From: Caballeronia hypogeia
Lineage (GTDB): Bacteria > Pseudomonadota > Gammaproteobacteria > Burkholderiales > Burkholderiaceae
Length of the DNA: 64,000 bases
Direction of reading: 5' to 3'
Assembly: GCF_001544875.2 (NCBI RefSeq)
Contig: NZ_FCOA02000016.1
Span: forward strand, 1 to 64,000
Positions within the stretch are counted from its first letter, which is position 1. Each line of letters starts with the position of its first letter. The notes beneath the pieces are model-generated. The model saw only the letters and a list, made by a program, of their open reading frames with translations, did not search any database and was not told the DNA's origin. The translations under genes were made by a program, and so were the position numbers. Below are positions 34,933 to 45,159 of the stretch, in pieces.

Positions 34933-36099
34933 TTAGAACTTGTGGCGCAGACCGATGATCACCAGTTCCTGGTGATTGCGGCCGCTGTCGAAGCCGAAGT
35001 CGGCGATCGAAGCCGTCGCGTCGACCTTCGACTGCGTGCCGTCCGCGTTGGTTACGCGCTGCGAGCCGCTTGCGTGCTGGTACGCGCCGACAGCGTAGAC
35101 ATCGGTACGCTTCGACAGCGAGTAGTCGGCGCCCAGGCTGACCTGGTGATAGTTCGCCGAGGTGTCGCCCGCGCCGTGCGTGTACGTGTAGCCCAGGCCG
35201 AGCAGCGTAGCCGGCGTCAGCTGGAAGTTCACGTAGGTGTTGGCCACCTGGAACTTCTCTTGTTCGCCGTACGACGAGAAGCCGTCCGGCTTGTACTGCG
35301 CGAAGCTGTACGATGCGCCGGCCGTGAACGGACCGAACACGTACTGGCCTGCGGCGCGTGCGATGCCGACCGAGTGAGCCGTCGAGTAGCCGGAGTTGAT
35401 GATCGTGTTGAACAGCGAGTCCGAAGACGGGCTGTTCCAGCCAGTCGCGCGGTTAGCCGACGGGTTGTTCGTGTACAAGTAGCTGGCAGCGACCGAGAAC
35501 GGGCCGTTCGCGTACGTTGCTGCGCCGCCCCAGGTCTGGCCCTGGCCGGTCGTGCCCGCCAGATTGCTGAAGCCGTAGATGCCTTCGAACTGGAAGCCCG
35601 AGAACACCGGCGACACGTACTTGACGGAGTTGTTCACGCGCAGGCTGTTGTCGTAGTTGTCGACGTCGCCCGGCGTAGCGAATGCGGCGCCCCAGTAGTT
35701 GTCGCCCGTGAGGCCCTGAACCATGTCGACCGACGGGTCATACTGACGACCCAACGTGACCGTACCCCACTGGTTGCCGCTCAGACCGACGAACGCCTGA
35801 CGACCGAATTCGCGGCCGCCTTGATTCAGCTTGCCAGTGCCCGGATCAAAACCGTTTTCCAACTGGAAAATCGCCTTCAGGCCGCCGCCCAGGTCTTCCT
35901 GACCCTTCAAGCCCCAACGCGGGCCGGAGAGCGTGCCGTTGATCATGCCGACCAGGTGATCGCCGTTTGCATTGGCGTGGCTGACATAGCCGATACCGGT
36001 ATCGATCACGCCGTAGAGCGTGACGCTGTTTTGTGCCTGTGCCGCGCCTGCTGCGCCGAGAAGCGCCAGCGAGAGGGACGTCAGTGCGATTCGTTTCAT
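34933..36099 (-). CDS. Gram-negative trimeric porin (Burkholderia OpcP/Omp38 type)
   Basis: 388 residues. A signal peptide (MKRIALTSLSLALLGAAG, cleavage after AQA) is followed by the family start QNSVTLYGVIDTGIGYV. The central loop and aromatic-girdle strands continue to the final GLRHKF, with the C-terminal phenylalanine that outer-membrane proteins need. It forms a general diffusion channel in the outer membrane. The start at 36099 is chosen for the signal peptide and the GGAGAATTCG ribosome binding site; the frame upstream to 36204 is not coding-like. It is a single-gene unit with its own terminator. Confidence 0.93.
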   Translation of the reverse strand: MKRIALTSLSLALLGAAGAAQAQNSVTLYGVIDTGIGYVSHANANGDHLVGMINGTLSGPRWGLKGQEDLGGGLKAIFQLENGFDPGTGKLNQGGREFGRQAFVGLSGNQWGTVTLGRQYDPSVDMVQGLTGDNYWGAAFATPGDVDNYDNSLRVNNSVKYVSPVFSGFQFEGIYGFSNLAGTTGQGQTWGGAATYANGPFSVAASYLYTNNPSANRATGWNSPSSDSLFNTIINSGYSTAHSVGIARAAGQYVFGPFTAGASYSFAQYKPDGFSSYGEQEKFQVANTYVNFQLTPATLLGLGYTYTHGAGDTSANYHQVSLGADYSLSKRTDVYAVGAYQHASGSQRVTNADGTQSKVDATASIADFGFDSGRNHQELVIIGLRHKF

Positions 36100-36428
36100 C
36101 GAATTCTCCACGCGAATGATTAAAATCGTTGTTGCCGGCGCAGAGAATAACGCAACGCTTCGTAACTTTAGAAACGAAAAAATATTGACTGTCTCGAAAA
36201 ACACACACTTCAGTGTGACGCCCGCCAGTCAAGGTTTAGCGGTGATTCTTCGAACGAATTTTGGGAGACAGAGGCGGTTGCGGAAAGTTCCGCACTCGAT
36301 TCAAGAATTTGAATCGGTTTAATTCTTCGACGTTCGATTACCCTCGATTCAAATAACAAACTGCTTAAGTCGCGCGCGACTTTTCGGATAAACCGGATAG
36401 CCGTACAAATCGCGCGCCGATTCGGCTT
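36100..36428. promoter_or_regulatory. Porin upstream region with inverted repeat
   Basis: These 329 bases between the porin and the YihY-family gene hold no gene and are clearly AT-richer than their surroundings. A perfect inverted repeat CACACT-TC-AGTGTG lies at 36204-36217, about 105 bases upstream of the porin start. It may bind a regulator of porin expression or be a structural feature of the 5' region. No convincing -35/-10 pair could be fixed. The right part also contains the 3' flank of the YihY-family gene. Confidence 0.45.
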
Positions 36429-37772
36429 TCACGATTCCGCGTCGTCGTGTCGCGTGGAATCGCGGCGCGAGAGGAGCGCCACCGCCATGCCCGCGCTTGC
36501 GGCGACGAGCACCGCGCGCCACGGATGCCGCCGCACCGCCGCGTTGGCATGCGAGGCCTTGCGGCTCGCGCCGATCATCGCGTGGGCGGTGGCGCGCGTC
36601 GCGGTCGATTCGGCACGCGCGATCTTGCGCGACAACTCCAGCGCCCGCGCCACCGCCGAAACCTTCTTGCGGGCCTGTTCCGTCAACTGCTGCGCGTGTT
36701 GCGTGCGCGCGCCGATCGCGCGTCGTGCGCTCGCCGTCGCCGGAGCATCCGCGCGGGCGCTCGCGGGCGTGACCGGCGCGATTGTCGAAGCGGCCGCAGC
36801 CGCCGCCACCGGCGCGGCGGTGCGCGTCGACGCCGCGAGCAGCGAGCCGATCTTCGCGCGGCTGCCCGGCGGCACGCGGCCGTTGCTCTGCTGGCCCCAC
36901 GCGCCGCGCGGATCGTGCAAGCGTGCGCGCGCCGCCGAGAATTCCGCGCCGAGCAGGAGCACGGCGGCGGAGAAATACAGCCACATGAGCAGCACGGCGA
37001 GCGAGCCCGCCGCGCCGAACGCGCTCGCGGTGCCCGCGTGCGTGAGATACAGCGCGAAGAGTTTCTTGCCTGCGGAGAAGAGCACGGCGGCAACGAGACC
37101 GCCGACGAGCGCATCGCGCCACTGCACGGGCGCGTCGGGCAGGAACTTGAGCAACGCGCCGAACGCGACGGTCAGCACCGCGAGCCCGGCGACGAGCTGC
37201 ACCACATCGCCGATGATCACGAACGGCGAGTTCGCCCACAGCCACATGCCGACCGCCTGGATCGCGGTGTCGAGCACGAGCGAGACGATCAGCAGAAAGG
37301 CTACGCCGAGCACGAGACCGAACGAGACGAGCCGCACGCGCACCACGGTCATGATGCTGGAGCGCGCGTCGCCGGACATCGGCCAGACGATGTTGAGGGC
37401 CGTGTTCAGCGATGAAAACGTCGCCGATGCGCCGGCCGCCAGCAGCACGAACGAAATGATCGCGGCAAGTCCCGTCCCGCCGCTGCGATGAGCGTTCTCG
37501 ACAATGCTCTGCACGCCCGCCGCAGCCTGGTCGCCGATGAGCCCGTTCACCTGATGAAAGAGCTGCCCGCGCGCGGCTTCCGGCCCGAAGACCCAGCCCG
37601 CGACCGCGATCACCATGACGAGCGTGGGCGCGAGCGAGAACGCGGAGTAGAAGGCGATGCTCGCGGCCATAGCGGCGCAGCGGTTTTCCGAGAACTGCTT
37701 CAGCGCGCCGAGCGCCCACGAAGCGTCTTTCTTGACGGCTGCTTCGATTTTCCGGGTGGAGACGGAACTCAT
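36429..37772 (-). CDS. YihY/BrkB-family inner membrane protein
   Basis: 447 residues. The first about 290 residues form the YihY domain with about six membrane helices (SIAFYSAFSLAPTLVMVIAV; WPMSGDARSS; AVLLMWLYFSAAVLLLGAEF). The last 150 residues are an Ala/Arg-rich tail, longer than in most relatives (usually 280-320 in all), ending with a short hydrophobic stretch (AVLVAASAGMAVALL). The old name RNase BN is not right for this family; function is uncertain. It is transcribed away from the formate dehydrogenase operon, with about 210 bases between the two starts. Confidence 0.85.
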   Translation of the reverse strand: MSSVSTRKIEAAVKKDASWALGALKQFSENRCAAMAASIAFYSAFSLAPTLVMVIAVAGWVFGPEAARGQLFHQVNGLIGDQAAAGVQSIVENAHRSGGTGLAAIISFVLLAAGASATFSSLNTALNIVWPMSGDARSSIMTVVRVRLVSFGLVLGVAFLLIVSLVLDTAIQAVGMWLWANSPFVIIGDVVQLVAGLAVLTVAFGALLKFLPDAPVQWRDALVGGLVAAVLFSAGKKLFALYLTHAGTASAFGAAGSLAVLLMWLYFSAAVLLLGAEFSAARARLHDPRGAWGQQSNGRVPPGSRAKIGSLLAASTRTAAPVAAAAAASTIAPVTPASARADAPATASARRAIGARTQHAQQLTEQARKKVSAVARALELSRKIARAESTATRATAHAMIGASRKASHANAAVRRHPWRAVLVAASAGMAVALLSRRDSTRHDDAES

Positions 37773-37918
37773 GACGACCTCTCGGTTCGATGGATATTGC
37801 TTGGCGTCTGTCGAGCACGTTCCATTCCAGAACTGCCGCGTTCAGGCGCGCGACTTGCTGCGTTCACGCGGTTGCGGAAGATATCGCGCTGATTGGTGCA
37901 AATACCGTGTCAACCTGT

Positions 37919-37947
37919 CTGCAACCCGTAATCGAGCACCATATACT
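37919..37947 (+). promoter_or_regulatory. Putative promoter of the formate dehydrogenase operon
   Basis: CTGCAA (37919-37924) and TATACT (37942-37947) are separated by 17 bases and lie 36 bases upstream of the alpha subunit start. Both are close to the sigma70 consensus. I see no clear regulator site beside them. Confidence 0.5.
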
Positions 37948-37982
37948 TTAGAAACCCACTTTACGACGCGCCGAGGGCAACC

Positions 37983-40900
37983 ATGCTCCAAATGTCACGG
38001 CGACAGTTCCTCAAGGTCTCCGCGAGCACGCTCGCCGGTTCGAGCCTGGTGGCAATGGGCTTCTCTCCGGCTCCCGCGCTTGCCGAGGTCCGACAATACA
38101 AACTGTCGCGCACCACGGAAACGCGCAATACCTGCCCGTACTGTTCAGTCGGGTGCGGCATCCTCATGTACGGCCTGGGCGACAACGCCAAAAACGCCCG
38201 GGCGAGCATCATCCATATCGAAGGCGACCCGGATCATCCGGTCAATCGCGGCACGCTCTGCCCGAAAGGCGCCTCGCTCATCGACTTCATTCATAGTCCG
38301 AGCCGGCTCACGTTTCCAGAGCATCGCGCGCCGGGGTCGAGCGAGTGGAAGCGCATCTCGTGGGAAGAGGCGCTCGATCGCATCGCCGTGCTGATGAAGG
38401 AAGACCGCGACGCGAACTTCGTCGAGACCACGACCGACGGCAAGAAGGTCAACCGATGGCTGACCACGGGCTTTCTCGCGGCGTCGGCGGGCAGCAACGA
38501 GGTCGGCTATCTGACGCACAAGACCGTGCGCAGCATGGGGATGCTCGCATTCGACAATCAGGCGCGTGTCTGACATGGCCCGACGGTGGCAGGTCTTGCC
38601 CCGACGTTTGGCCGTGGAGCGATGACGAACCATTGGGTCGACATCAAGAACACGGACCTGATTCTGGTGATGGGCGGCAACGCAGCCGAGGCGCACCCGT
38701 GCGGCTTCAAGTGGGTGACCGAGGCGAAGGCGCATCGGCGCGCGCGGCTCATCGTCGTGGATCCGCGCTTCACGCGCACGGCATCGGTCGCGGACTTCTA
38801 CGCGCCGATCCGCACCGGCACGGACATCGCGTTCCTGGGCGGCGTCATCAACTATCTGCTCACGAACGACAAGATCCAGCACGAGTACGTGAAGAATTAC
38901 ACGGACATGTCGTTCATCGTGCGCGAGGACTTCGCGTTCAAGGACGGCTTGTTCTCCGGCTACGACGCGGAACATCGCAAGTACGACAAGACGAGCTGGG
39001 ACTACGAGCGCGGCGACGACGGCTATGTGAAGACCGATCCGACCTTGCAGGATCCGCGCTGCGTCTACAACCTGCTCAAGCAGCACTACGCCACCTACAC
39101 GCCGGAAATGGTGACGAAGATCTGCGGCACGCCGACCGACAAGTTCCTCAAGGTCTGCGAGATGCTCGCGACGACGGCCGTGCCGAATCGCGCGGGCACG
39201 ATCCTCTATGCGCTCGGCTGGACGCATCACTCGGTCGGCGCGCAGATGATCCGCACGGGCGCGATGGTGCAGCTTCTGCTAGGCAACATCGGCATTGCGG
39301 GCGGCGGCATGAACGCGCTGCGCGGACACTCGAACATTCAGGGCTTGACCGATCTCGGCCTGATGTCGAATCTCTTGACCGGCTACATGACCCTGCCGAT
39401 GGAAGGCGAGCAGGACTACGACGAGTACATCAAGAAGCGCGCGTCGCAGCCGCTGCGGCCGAATCAGTTGAGCTACTGGAAGAACTATCGCGCGTTCTTC
39501 GTGAGCTTCATGAAGTCATGGTGGGGCGATAACGCGACAGCCGATAACAACTTCGGCTACGACATGCTGCCGAAGCTCGACAAGTCATACGACATGCTGC
39601 AGGTATTCGAGCTGATGGCCGCGGGCAAGATGAACGGCTACATCTGCCAGGGCTTCAATCCGCTCGCGGCGGCGCCAAACAAGGCGAAGATCGGCCTGGG
39701 TCTGTCGAAGCTGAAGTGGCTCGTCATCATGGATCCGCTCGCGACCGAGACATCGGAGTTCTGGAAGAATCACGGCGAGTTCAATGACGTCGATTCATCG
39801 AAGATCCAGACGGAAGTGTTCCGTTTGCCGACCACCTGTTTCGCGGAGGAACGCGGCTCGCTCGTGAGTTCGTCGCGCGTGCTGCAATGGCACTGGCAAG
39901 GCGCGCAGCCGCCCGGCGAAGCGCGCAGCGATCTGGAAATCATGTCGGGTTTGTGGCTGCGCATGCGGAAGGCGTACCAGGAGAAGGGCGGCAAGTATCC
40001 CGATCCGATCCTCAAGATGACATGGCCGTATTCCGATCCGGAAAGCCCGACGCCCGAAGAGCTGGCGATGGAGTACAACGGCCGCGCGCTCGCCGATGTC
40101 ACCGATCCGGCGGATTCGACCAAGGTGCTCGCCAAACGCGGCGAACAGCTCGCGAGCTTTGCGCAACTGCGCGACGACGGCTCGACCGCGAGCGGCTGCT
40201 GGATCTTCTGCGGCTCGTGGACGCAAGCGGGCAACCAGATGGGCCGGCGCGACAACTCGGACCCGACGGGCATCGGCCAGACGCTCGGCTGGGCCTGGGC
40301 GTGGCCGGCGAATCGTCGCGTGCTGTACAACCGCGCATCGTGCGATGTGAACGGCAAGCCATTCGATCCGTCGAGAAAACTCGTCGCGTGGAATGGCCGC
40401 GCGTGGACCGGCGCGGACATTCCGGACTTCAAGGTGGACGAGCCGCCCGACAAGGGCATGAGCCCGTTCATCATGAATCCGGAAGGCGTGGCGCGCTTTT
40501 TCGCGCGCGACGGCATGAACGAAGGGCCGTTCCCCTCGCACTACGAGCCGTTCGAAACGCCGCTCGGCTACAACCCCTTCTTCCCGGACAACAAGGCGGT
40601 CACGAGCAATCCGGCCGCGCGCGTGTTCCCCGATGACCGCGCGGCGTTCGGCACCGCCGACAAGTTCCCGAACACGGCGACGACGTATCGCCTGACCGAG
40701 CACTTCCACTACTGGACCAAGCACGCGCGCCTGAACGCGATCGTGCAGCCGCAGCAGTTCGTGGAGATCGGCGAGGAACATGCGAAGGAAGTGGGCGTGG
40801 TCGCCGGGGATCGCGTGAAGGTGTCGAGCAATCGCGGGCATATCGTCGCGGTGGCGCTGGTCACCAAACGCATCAAGCCATTGACCGTGGAGGGCAAGAA

Positions 40901-41051
40901 GGTGCACACCGTCGGCCTGCCGCTGCACTGGGGCTTCAAGGGCCTCACGAAGCCGGGCTATCTCGTCAACACACTCACGCCTTCCGTGGGCGACGGAAAC
41001 TCGCAGACACCCGAGTTCAAGTCGTTCCTCGTGAAGGTCGAGAAGGCATAG
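37983..41051 (+). CDS. fdnG: Formate dehydrogenase-N/O alpha subunit, selenoprotein
   Basis: 1022 residues counting the in-frame TGA at 38571-38573 as selenocysteine (Sec197). A Tat signal (SRRQFLK at 5-11) sends the folded protein across the inner membrane. The Fe-S ligands start with CPYCSVGCG (Cys51, 54, 58). Sequence on both sides of the TGA is continuous with FdnG/FdoG (ARV-Sec-HGPTVAGLAP), and the enzyme's active site is exactly here. Molybdopterin domains follow to the C-terminus. The enzyme oxidises formate in the periplasm. Automatic tools would split it into two genes at 38573 and 38586. Confidence 0.96.
38571..38614 (+). promoter_or_regulatory. Bacterial SECIS element
   Basis: Directly after the TGA, GGCA (38588-38591) pairs with TGCC (38597-38600) across the loop GGTCT, as in the SelB-binding hairpins of E. 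coli fdhF and fdnG mRNAs (apical loop with GGUCU). Lower pairing GGCC (38577-38580) with GGCC (38610-38613) can close the stem. The distance from TGA to the apical loop, about 17-20 bases, is that of known bacterial SECIS elements. Confidence 0.85.
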
Positions 41052-41060
41052 GGGGACGAG

Positions 41061-42005
41061 ATGGCTCTGCAATCGCTCGATATCAAGCGTCTCTCGGCGA
41101 CGACCGTGCCGGAGACGCAGGTGCGCGAGCCGGTGACGGGCACGGTGGCGAAGCTCATCGACGTGTCGAAGTGCATCGGCTGCAAGGCGTGCCAGACGGC
41201 GTGCATGGAATGGAACGATCTGCGCGACGATATCGGTTACACGACCGGCGTCTATGACAATCCGCGCGACCTGACGGAACATTCGTGGACGGTGATGCGC
41301 TTCACCGAATACGAGAATCCGAAGGGCGACCTCGAATGGCTGATCCGCAAGGATGGCTGCATGCATTGCGAGGACCCCGGCTGTCTGAAGGCGTGTCCGT
41401 CGCCGGGCGCGATCGTGCAGTACACGAACGGCATCGTGGATTTTCACGAGGAGAACTGCATCGGCTGCGGCTATTGCATCACGGGCTGCCCGTTCAACAT
41501 CCCGCGGCTCTCGAAGGAAGACAACCGGGTCTATAAATGCACGCTCTGCTCGGATCGCGTCGCGGTCGGGCAGGAGCCCGCGTGCGTGAAGACCTGCCCG
41601 ACCGGCGCGATCATGTTCGGCACCAAGGTGGACATGCATCAGCAGGCGGCCGAGCGCGTCGAGGATCTGAAGGAGCGTGGCTTCGCGAACGCGGGTCTGT
41701 ACGATCCGCCGGGCGTGGGCGGCACGCATGTCATGTACGTGCTGCACCATGCGGATCAGCCGGAGTTGTATCACGGTCTCGCGAAGGACCCGCACATCAG
41801 TCCGCTCGTGTCGATCTGGAAGGGCGTGACGAAGCCGCTCGCGATGGCGGGCATTGCGCTCGCGGCGCTCGCGGGTTTCTTCCATTACACGCGCGTCGGA
41901 CCGAACGAAGTCAGCGAGGATGACGAACTGGAAGCGCACCGCGAGGCGGAAGAAGTGCGGCGGCGTCGCGAGGGCGGACAGGAGCGTACAGATGAAACAC
42001 GATAG
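41061..42005 (+). CDS. fdxH: Formate dehydrogenase beta (iron-sulfur) subunit
   Basis: 314 residues. Four ferredoxin-type cysteine clusters are seen: CIGCKACQTAC, CMHCEDPGCLKAC, CIGCGYCITGC and CTLCSDRVAVGQEPACVKTC (the last in one stretch), carrying electrons from the selenoprotein toward the membrane. A single membrane helix (AMAGIALAALAGFFHY, about 263-280) anchors it. The start is 10 bases after the alpha stop, and the 3' end overlaps the gamma gene by 14 bases, as expected for one operon. Confidence 0.94.
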   Translation: MALQSLDIKRLSATTVPETQVREPVTGTVAKLIDVSKCIGCKACQTACMEWNDLRDDIGYTTGVYDNPRDLTEHSWTVMRFTEYENPKGDLEWLIRKDGCMHCEDPGCLKACPSPGAIVQYTNGIVDFHEENCIGCGYCITGCPFNIPRLSKEDNRVYKCTLCSDRVAVGQEPACVKTCPTGAIMFGTKVDMHQQAAERVEDLKERGFANAGLYDPPGVGGTHVMYVLHHADQPELYHGLAKDPHISPLVSIWKGVTKPLAMAGIALAALAGFFHYTRVGPNEVSEDDELEAHREAEEVRRRREGGQERTDETR

Positions 42006-42642
42006 CGAACTACGTGATGTGAAGGGGCATCGGCTGATCGTGCGCTACACGCCGAACGAGCGCACGAATCACTGGATCACCGCGATCACCTTCGTGCTGC
42101 TTGCGCTGTCCGGGCTCGCGATGTTTCATCCGTCGATGTCGTGGCTGTATGCGATTTTCGGCGGCGGGCAGTGGACGCGCATTCTGCATCCGTTCGTCGG
42201 CTGCGTGATGTTCCTCTCGTTCCTGATTCTCGCGTTGCGATTCTGGCATCACAACTATCTGGACAAGAACGACGTCCAGTGGATGAAGCAGATGAACGAC
42301 GTGCTCACCAATCGCGAGGACCGGCTGCCCGAGATCGGCAAGTACAACGCGGGGCAGAAGATCCTGTTCTTCGTGATGGTGCTGAGTCTCGTGCTGCTGT
42401 TATTGAGTGGCATCGTGATCTGGCGCGCGTACTTCGCGTTCTATTTTCCGATCACCGTGATTCGCTTCGCGGCCGTCGTGCATGCGGCGACAGCGTTCGT
42501 GCTGATCGTGTCGATAATCGTGCATATATATGCGGCTCTGTGGGTCAAGGGCTCGATCGGCGCAATGACGCGTGGCACGGTTACGTATGGATGGGCGCGC
42601 AAGCACCATCCGCGGTGGTTCAGGGAGACTATCGGGAAGTAA
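41992..42642 (+). CDS. fdnI: Formate dehydrogenase gamma (cytochrome b) subunit
   Basis: 216 residues with four membrane helices. Conserved histidines for two b hemes are seen in ERTNHWIT (about residue 24), RFWHHNYLD (about 82) and VVHAATAFVLIVSIIVHIY (His162 and His175, given in short). It passes electrons from the beta subunit to quinone. The start at 41992 overlaps the beta subunit gene and is preferred over the frame-open region upstream. The next gene is about 110 bases on. Confidence 0.92.
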   Translation: MKHDSELRDVKGHRLIVRYTPNERTNHWITAITFVLLALSGLAMFHPSMSWLYAIFGGGQWTRILHPFVGCVMFLSFLILALRFWHHNYLDKNDVQWMKQMNDVLTNREDRLPEIGKYNAGQKILFFVMVLSLVLLLLSGIVIWRAYFAFYFPITVIRFAAVVHAATAFVLIVSIIVHIYAALWVKGSIGAMTRGTVTYGWARKHHPRWFRETIGK

Positions 42643-42751
42643 AGAGCCATTCACCGGTTGGGCCAATACGAGCGGGGTGCGGTCCATTACGTGTCGAATT
42701 TAGCTGATATGCTTGATCGACCGCCGTGCCCACCCCGCGAGGAAACCTTCC

Positions 42752-43726
42752 GTGGTCCAACGCATAGTCGAAGCCGCGCGCATCGAATCCCTCGATCCAT
42801 CGGCGATTCCGCGTCTGCGCATGCCCGAGCGCGCCACCGTGTTCGCCGCGCGCGCCGCGCGTCTGTTGCAACTCGCCGACGCCAACAATCCCATCTCCGG
42901 TTATCTGCGCCTGATGGCCGCGCTCGCCGACGCGCAGCAGCGCCTGCTCGCGAGCTTCAACGCACCGATGCCATCGCGCGAAACGATCGAGCTCAACCAG
43001 CGCCATTCGATGCCGATCGTCCCCGCGCTCACCGACACACGCGGCCCCGCCTGGCGCGACGCGCTCTTCATGCTGCTCGACAGCATCGAAGCGGCGGGCG
43101 CCCTTACGCCGGCGCTCGCGCAACTCGTCGCTCGCCTGCGCGCGATGGACTCAGCCGCACTCGACGCCCAGGCCGACGCGATCCTCGCTCTGCGCTTCGC
43201 CGAAGTCGATCCAGCCGCAGCGCCTTTCATCGCCGCCGCGTTGCAGGTCGTGTGGACCGATCTCGCGAGCCGCATCGACATGAAGGACGTGCCGTATCTC
43301 GATGCGCCCGGCGTGTGTCCGGTGTGCGGCTCGGTGCCGGTCGCGAGCATCGTGCGGGTGGGCGGCGCATATGAAGGCTATCGCTACGCGCAATGCGGCC
43401 TGTGCGCGACGGAGCTGCACGTCGTGCGCGCGAAGTGCACGAACTGCGATTCGACCAAGGGCATCGCCTATCACGCGATGGGCTCGACCGACGCCAGCGA
43501 CGAAGACAAGAGCGAGCTCGCGCGCCGCGCGCCGCTCAAGGCGGAGTCGTGCGACGAATGCGGCACGTATCGCAAGATCGGCTATCAGGAGCGTGCCTAC
43601 GATTTCGAGCCCTACGCCGACGACCTCGCAAGCCTCACGCTCGATCTCCTGGTGAGCGATGCGGGCTATCGGCGCGCGGCGCCGCATCCGTGGCTGTGGC
43701 CCGAACTGACGGAAGACGACCAATGA
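42752..43726 (+). CDS. fdhE: Formate dehydrogenase accessory protein
   Basis: 324 residues from the GTG at 42752, which has GAGG about 10 bases upstream; a TTG at 42713 would add 13 residues with no homology. FdhE helps mature the Tat-exported formate dehydrogenase. The metal-binding pairs in the C-terminal half are CPVCGS, CGLCATE, CTNC and CDEC, as in E. coli FdhE. The stop overlaps the selA start by four bases. Confidence 0.9.
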   Translation: MVQRIVEAARIESLDPSAIPRLRMPERATVFAARAARLLQLADANNPISGYLRLMAALADAQQRLLASFNAPMPSRETIELNQRHSMPIVPALTDTRGPAWRDALFMLLDSIEAAGALTPALAQLVARLRAMDSAALDAQADAILALRFAEVDPAAAPFIAAALQVVWTDLASRIDMKDVPYLDAPGVCPVCGSVPVASIVRVGGAYEGYRYAQCGLCATELHVVRAKCTNCDSTKGIAYHAMGSTDASDEDKSELARRAPLKAESCDECGTYRKIGYQERAYDFEPYADDLASLTLDLLVSDAGYRRAAPHPWLWPELTEDDQ

Positions 43727-45159
43727 GCGACGTCACCGGAAAGGACGGCGGCGAGCTGCGCGCGCTGATGGCCCGCGTGCCGTCGGTCGAGCGCGTACTG
43801 GCGTCGCAGGCTTTCGAGGCGATCATCGCGGAATACGGGCGCACGCATACGCTCAGCGCATTGCGCGCGACGCTCGACACATGGCGCACGGATGCGCAAG
43901 CGGGACGCGCATCGGTCGATGGATTGGCCGACGCCGCGCTTGCCCACGCGGTCGACGCCACGCTGGCGAAGCGCATGCGGAGCCATGTGCGCAGCGTCTT
44001 CAATCTGACCGGCACCGTGCTGCATACGAATCTCGGTCGCGCGCTGCTGCCGGACGAAGCGGTGCGGGCGGTGGCTGAAATCCTCACGCGCCCGGCGAAC
44101 CTCGAATTCGATCTCGATACCGGCGCACGCGGCGACCGCGACGACCTCATCAACGGCCTGATCTGCGAGCTGACCGGCGCCGAAGCCGCGACCGCCGTGA
44201 ACAACAACGCGGCGGCGGTGCTGCTCACGCTGTCGGCGCTGGCATCGAGAAAGGAAGTGATCGTGTCGCGCGGCGAACTGGTCGAGATCGGCGGCGCGTT
44301 CCGCATTCCCGACATCATGAGCCGCGCCGGCGCGAAGCTGCGCGAAGTCGGCACGACCAATCGCACGCATCTGAAAGATTACGACGAAGCGATCAACCCG
44401 AAGACCGCGCTCTTGATGAAGGTCCATTGCAGCAACTACGCGATGAGCGGCTTCACGAAGGAAGTGACGCTCGCGGAACTCGCGCCGCTCGCGAAGGCGC
44501 GCGGCTTGCCCGTTGCGGTGGATCTCGGCAGCGGCACGCTGGTCGACCTCGCACAATGGGGATTGCCGCGCGAAGCGACCGTGCGCGAGACGGTGGCGGC
44601 GGGCGCGGATGTCGTCACCTTCAGCGGCGACAAGCTGCTGGGCGGACCGCAGGCGGGCCTGATCGTCGGACGCCGCGAGTTCATCGCGAAGATCAAGAAG
44701 CATCCGCTGAAGCGCGCGTTGCGCGTCGGCAAGCTGACGCTAGCCGCGCTCGAAGCGGTGCTGCGCCTTTATCGCACGCCGGAAACCTTGCGTGAACGCC
44801 TGACCACGCTGCGTCTGCTCACGCGTCCCGCCGATGCGATGCGCGTCGCCGCCGAGCGCATCCGGCCCGCGCTGCAATGCATGACCGGGGATGAATTCGC
44901 GATCAGCGCCGAGCCGATGTTCAGCCAGATCGGCAGCGGCGCGTTGCCCGTCGATGTGTTGCCGAGCTATGGCCTCGTCGTGCGTCTCGCGAGCGGCAAG
45001 CGCGCGGGCGGGCATCCGAATCGCATCGAGAAGCGGCTGCGCGAGTTGCCGCGCCCGGTGCTCGGGCGCATCGCGGATGGCGCGCTGTGGCTCGATCTGC
45101 GTTGCCTCGAAGAAGCGGACGAAGCCGCGTTCATCGCGCAACTGGAAGCACGCGCATGA
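43723..45159 (+). CDS. selA: L-seryl-tRNA(Sec) selenium transferase
   Basis: 478 residues. SelA changes Ser-tRNA(Sec) to Sec-tRNA(Sec) using selenophosphate and PLP. The PLP lysine is in FSGDKLLGGPQAG (about residue 305); the N-terminal RVPSVERVL and FNLTGTVLHTNLGRALL elements are standard. It sits between fdhE and selB with four-base overlaps on both sides, so translation is coupled. The start at 43723 is favoured by the overlap over the open frame upstream. Confidence 0.95.
   Translation: MSDVTGKDGGELRALMARVPSVERVLASQAFEAIIAEYGRTHTLSALRATLDTWRTDAQAGRASVDGLADAALAHAVDATLAKRMRSHVRSVFNLTGTVLHTNLGRALLPDEAVRAVAEILTRPANLEFDLDTGARGDRDDLINGLICELTGAEAATAVNNNAAAVLLTLSALASRKEVIVSRGELVEIGGAFRIPDIMSRAGAKLREVGTTNRTHLKDYDEAINPKTALLMKVHCSNYAMSGFTKEVTLAELAPLAKARGLPVAVDLGSGTLVDLAQWGLPREATVRETVAAGADVVTFSGDKLLGGPQAGLIVGRREFIAKIKKHPLKRALRVGKLTLAALEAVLRLYRTPETLRERLTTLRLLTRPADAMRVAAERIRPALQCMTGDEFAISAEPMFSQIGSGALPVDVLPSYGLVVRLASGKRAGGHPNRIEKRLRELPRPVLGRIADGALWLDLRCLEEADEAAFIAQLEARA

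Noticed and set aside
36429..37818. Ribonuclease BN naming for the YihY-family gene
   Set aside because: The old RNase BN name for this membrane family was a mistake in E. coli annotation; no nuclease motif is present.
38571..38588. TGA stop splitting the formate dehydrogenase gene into two frames, as in a pseudogene
   Set aside because: The frame continues without shift, protein similarity runs across the TGA, a SECIS hairpin follows, and selA, selB and selC are nearby. The TGA is read as selenocysteine.
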